Below are positions 14,162 to 16,995 of a stretch of DNA of 16,995 nucleotides, piece by piece; position 1 is the first letter of the stretch; each line of letters opens with the position of its first letter. The notes below the pieces were generated by a model, which was not told the origin of the DNA, did no database searches, and saw only the letters and a program-made list of their open reading frames with translations. Source of the DNA: CAZYTX01 sp964650485 (GTDB lineage Bacteria; RBG-13-61-14; DATKZS01); contig CAZYTX010000068.1 of NCBI GenBank assembly GCA_964650485.1, positions 1-16,995 on the forward strand, in the 5' to 3' direction. A program made the translations under genes and the position numbers.

Positions 14162-16123
14162 TTACTGGATGCACACGTGGACCGGCCACTGCTGCATGGC
14201 GCCGGTGCCCGGGATGTAGGCCTTGGTGGACTTTCCGCTCTGGGTGATCTCCGGGTTCATCCGCTCAAGGCCCAGGTGAATGATCCGGTCAGGACTGTCG
14301 TCCCCGCAGCCCTGGTCGGTGTCGTTCATTAAGCCAGGGTCCATGGGCCAGCAGTACATGGTCCAGTCGTCCGTGCCACCGGCGGTCCCGCTCGGTATAA
14401 ATGTGCCGTTTGTCCAGCGGAGGATGAAGCCCGAGATGGTGGCGTACATGTCAACCCATAACTCGGAGCCAAGACCTGAAGCACCATTGTTGGCCCGGAA
14501 GAAGTGCATGCGGAAGGGCCACTCGGGGGCGGCGTCCGGGCCTTCCTGGTCTATGAAGCCGGCCTGCACGCCGCAAGGATAACCTGGATTACCCGTAGCG
14601 GGGCTGCACGGCATCATACTATAAGTTATTTGTGTGTAGTTGTCCACGTCAATGTGAGCCACGCCTTTCTGTCCGGCAACCTGTGGCACGCACTGCCAGG
14701 TGGGGCTTCCACCCGCGACACACCATGGAGTCATCTTTACATTTCCGCCATACATAGTGTAGTAGGTTACGGTTCCAGCTGCCGTGTAGTTTTGGAAAGT
14801 GTTAGAAGTAGACCACTGGTCGGTTATTGCTATCCAGCCCTGAAGATATCCTTCCACACCATAATCTGTGGAATCCAAAACATTCACATTGTACTTGTAG
14901 GTCTCCTTTAAAGCCGTGCAGTCGGCACACATGTTCACTGGGCCACCAGCCAATGTTACGCCTTTAGCAACCGAATAATCACTCTGCAATGGTGAAACCG
15001 CAAACGGGTTGTAGCGGAGCATGGCAGAATGGGTTGTGTAGTACTCGTAGTTTGTGAAGGCGTACTTGTCGCCCATGATCCTGGACTCCATCCGGTCCGG
15101 GTACTCGATGGCCACGTTCGCTGCGAAGTACTGGCCTTCGACCGGGCTGTACCCGCTGGTACCTGCGCCGTAGCCCGCCAGCACGGTTGACCTCTGGTAA
15201 GAGCCAAGCCTGTACCAACCTGCGTTGGGTGCACCGGTGGGGTCATCGTAGTCCGCGAGCATGACGTAATACGTGGTCCTGTCCTCGAAGTCGTACCTGG
15301 GGTCGTTGTCCGTGGTGGTTCCAGGCAAGCCGTCGCCCGTGGGGTTCCACATGTCATAGTCCGCGTGCACGGTGAGGTAGAACAGGTACTGTGCGGCCTG
15401 ATTGCCGAAGTCCCACTCCACGCTCTTCATGCCGCAGTCGGGGTGGAGGACCTGGAAGGGCTTATAGGTTCTGTCCTTGTGGATGTGATTCCAGCAGGCG
15501 TTCTTGTTGAAAGGCTCGCCCATGGTTGCGAAGTTCCCGTCCTCCACGTAGCAGTAGCCCGGGAAGTTTGCTGAGGTCGGGTCAGCCAAGTAGTCGGGGA
15601 TCGGGCCTGCGCCCACCCCGCAGTTGCCTGCTTCCATGTCTGAGTTGAAGCAGGGGGTTGAAAAGTCGCCGGTGGTGTCGCCGTCAACGAAGTTCGCCTG
15701 GTCGAGCTGCGCGGTGGTGCACTTGGGGCACCCGTGGGCCCTGGCGTACACGTTCGACATGTACTCGTCGGGGTCGCGGTTGTACACCCTGATCCACACC
15801 TTGCCGTCGCCGGCTCCGTCGGTGCAGCAGCCGGAGGAGTCCGCGGGCGAGCACGGGGTGCAGGTGTCGCCGTCCGCCACCTCGATTGTATGACCGTCCG
15901 CGGTTGCGAACACCTGTCCTTCACCGCTGCCGTCCCCGATGACAATACTGGGGTTGCTCCCCGAGTAGTCAACGCTCACGGGGATACCCACGCTTGAGAA
16001 CGCGCCTGAAGAGACCTCCCCCTCTTCGGAGGGCCCTCCAACCGTGCACCCGGCAAACACCATGCCAAGCGCAAGAAGCGCAAGCCCCAGGTATTTGCCG
16101 TACGATTCAAACCTTTTCATCAT
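14162..16123 (-). CDS. Large cysteine-rich lipoprotein of unknown function
   Basis: A 653-residue predicted lipoprotein. The N-terminus MMKRFESYGKYLGLALLALG is followed by MVFAGC, a signal peptide whose lipobox (FAGC, with Phe in place of the usual Leu) puts the lipidated Cys at about 26. The mature part has 20 further cysteines, an even number suited to disulfides, concentrated at the start in CTPC, SGCC and HGCPKC. It is otherwise rich in Tyr, Trp, Gly and Asp, as in secreted beta-sandwich proteins (AIEYPDRMESRIMGDKYAFTNYEYY-type strands); no known domain is recognised. The start has AAAGGAG five bases upstream of the first of two adjacent ATGs. A GTG-started extension to 16216 would bury the signal peptide and is rejected. 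It lies between a PqqD-like gene and a putative RiPP precursor. Confidence 0.8.
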   Translation of the reverse strand: MMKRFESYGKYLGLALLALGMVFAGCTVGGPSEEGEVSSGAFSSVGIPVSVDYSGSNPSIVIGDGSGEGQVFATADGHTIEVADGDTCTPCSPADSSGCCTDGAGDGKVWIRVYNRDPDEYMSNVYARAHGCPKCTTAQLDQANFVDGDTTGDFSTPCFNSDMEAGNCGVGAGPIPDYLADPTSANFPGYCYVEDGNFATMGEPFNKNACWNHIHKDRTYKPFQVLHPDCGMKSVEWDFGNQAAQYLFYLTVHADYDMWNPTGDGLPGTTTDNDPRYDFEDRTTYYVMLADYDDPTGAPNAGWYRLGSYQRSTVLAGYGAGTSGYSPVEGQYFAANVAIEYPDRMESRIMGDKYAFTNYEYYTTHSAMLRYNPFAVSPLQSDYSVAKGVTLAGGPVNMCADCTALKETYKYNVNVLDSTDYGVEGYLQGWIAITDQWSTSNTFQNYTAAGTVTYYTMYGGNVKMTPWCVAGGSPTWQCVPQVAGQKGVAHIDVDNYTQITYSMMPCSPATGNPGYPCGVQAGFIDQEGPDAAPEWPFRMHFFRANNGASGLGSELWVDMYATISGFILRWTNGTFIPSGTAGGTDDWTMYCWPMDPGLMNDTDQGCGDDSPDRIIHLGLERMNPEITQSGKSTKAYIPGTGAMQQWPVHVCIQ

Positions 16124-16227
16124 CTTCTCTCCTTTCATTTCAAGTTTCTTGCCGAATAATCCCCTAAAACTATATCTCAAAACTGTTCTATCACCTCCCT
16201 GGATATATCTTTTCACACCCTTGTATT

Positions 16228-16560
16228 TTACTTTATAAGGCCTTGTTCCAGAAGGCTTGAGACAAAATCGTCAACGTCGGTCTTGGCCTGGTCCCTGTCA
16301 ACGTCGAAGACATCACACATCTCCTGGATCATCTCCTCCACGGTCACCCCCTCTCCCGACTCCAAGACCTTCCATAAAAAGGCCGCGGTCTCGTTCAAGC
16401 TGAAATAGTACTTTGTTTCCAGATGTAAAAGAACCGCACTACCATCGTCCAAGTCCGTAAAAACTACATCTTCCCTCGCGTTATACTTTTTATCTACTTC
16501 TCTTTCAGACATTCGTGCAATTTCTGTGCCCAAGCGCTCGGCACTATCTAAATCAACCAT
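16228..16560 (-). CDS. PqqD-like RiPP recognition element protein
   Basis: A 110-residue protein with a PqqD-type winged-helix domain. Seen: YNAREDVVFTDLDDGSAVLLHLE (about 26-48), then KYYFSLNETAAFLWKVLESG (about 49-68) with the family's conserved Leu-Asn-x-Thr-Ala and Trp, and a C-terminal helical part with VDDFVSSLLEQGLI. Stand-alone PqqD domains bind the leader of a precursor peptide and present it to a modifying enzyme. The ATG at 16560 lacks a good ribosome-binding site. An internal ATG at 16512 would still leave a complete domain. The lipoprotein gene starts 104 bases after its stop and a candidate precursor ends the operon. No radical SAM, YcaO, lasso cyclase or protease gene is visible nearby, so the partner must lie elsewhere or the role differs. 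Confidence 0.82.
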   Translation of the reverse strand: MVDLDSAERLGTEIARMSEREVDKKYNAREDVVFTDLDDGSAVLLHLETKYYFSLNETAAFLWKVLESGEGVTVEEMIQEMCDVFDVDRDQAKTDVDDFVSSLLEQGLIK

Positions 16561-16870
16561 AACAACCCGATTTATCTATAAAAGCTATCGTACAATCACG
16601 GCCCCTCATAGATAAAGACGCAAAATTTATAAGAAACCCCCGCGTAAATTGAATACTTTTTTCTACTTTCCTTTTCTATTATCACAGCTTCTACTCATTT
16701 AGCACAGTCTTTCACGTTTGTCAATAAAAAAATGAATTTTTTTTCTCCTGAAGGGCTTTTTTATTTAAGCCGCTGTAATTTAACGACTTTGTTAAAGAAA
16801 AACACGCGGGCCCGGGCAGATCGAAAGACCGGAGCGAAGAATATAAAGAGCTTTCGCTGAAAAAATCCAC
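16561..16870. other. AT-rich intergenic stretch with no gene
   Basis: Noticeably poorer in GC than the rest of the window, with long T and A runs. It separates the divergent pqqD-like gene and tRNA promoter. I see no coding frame worth calling and no convincing -35/-10 pair for the pqqD operon. The only structured item is the inverted repeat at 16571-16616. Confidence 0.6.
16571..16616. promoter_or_regulatory. Inverted repeat upstream of the pqqD-like gene
   Basis: TTTATCTAT at 16571-16579 is the exact reverse complement of ATAGATAAA at 16608-16616, with 28 bases between. It begins 11 bases before the pqqD-like start codon. It could be a paired operator or a leader-RNA stem. AT-richness makes a chance match possible. 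Confidence 0.3.
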
Positions 16871-16899
16871 TTGACAATCGCCTCGCCGCCCTATATCAT
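16871..16899 (+). promoter_or_regulatory. Promoter of the initiator tRNA gene
   Basis: A consensus TTGACA at 16871-16876 and TATCAT at 16894-16899 are separated by 17 bases. Predicted initiation falls near 16906, about 12 bases before the mature tRNA. Confidence 0.8.
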
Positions 16900-16917
16900 A
16901 CTTAACTTGGAGATTGA

Positions 16918-16994
<77 letters not shown>

Positions 16995-16995
16995 A

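Noticed and set aside
16123..16216. GTG-started N-terminal extension of the lipoprotein
   Set aside because: It would place 31 residues ahead of the signal peptide and bury it; AAAGGAG near the internal ATGs marks the real start.

Overview
The window is GC-rich bacterial chromosome with closely packed genes. It ends in an AT-rich stretch and an initiator tRNA-Met. Nothing in it names the species. A B12-dependent mutase subunit, thiolase/DUF35 partners, a GMC-type dehydrogenase with a possible Fe-S motif and a DPM-like glycosyltransferase/DUF2304 pair would fit Desulfobacterota or a related Gram-negative lineage. A diderm envelope is supported by the AMIN-domain amidase and a lipoprotein. The lineage is inference.

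Region by region. (1) 42-4601, plus strand: a promoter, then five envelope-glycan genes: a GT2 with C-terminal membrane helices, two GT4 enzymes, a DPM1-like GT2 and a small DUF2304 membrane protein. The last four overlap end to start and use GTG/TTG/GTG starts, so they look translationally coupled. (2) 4608-4759: a mobile-looking element with perfect 27-bp terminal inverted repeats. (3) 4876-8671, plus strand: an acyl-CoA operon encoding a stand-alone B12-binding mutase subunit, two thiolase-fold proteins and two DUF35 zinc-ribbon/OB-fold proteins. Both thiolases lack the catalytic cysteine. (4) 8694-9704: a PilZ-SRPBCC fusion gene with its own strong promoter, between two copies of a structured REP-like repeat. 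(5) 9736-11625, minus strand: an exported AMIN-Amidase_3 cell-wall hydrolase. (6) 11751-13768, plus strand: a promoter, a gluconate-dehydrogenase-subunit-3-like small subunit and a GMC oxidoreductase. (7) 16560-13895, minus strand: a PqqD-like RiPP-recognition protein, a 653-residue cysteine-rich lipoprotein of unknown function, an intercistronic hairpin, a 41-residue peptide that looks like a RiPP precursor, and a terminator. (8) 16871-16994: promoter and tRNA-fMet.

Two systems look least described. The first is the pqqD / lipoprotein / short-peptide cassette, where a recognition domain, a candidate leader with a Gly/Thr/Ala-only tail and an exported cysteine-rich protein share an apparent operon with no modifying enzyme in view. 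The second is the double thiolase plus double DUF35 set. Its active sites are rebuilt, and one subunit resembles Ltp2-type retro-aldolases rather than Claisen thiolases.
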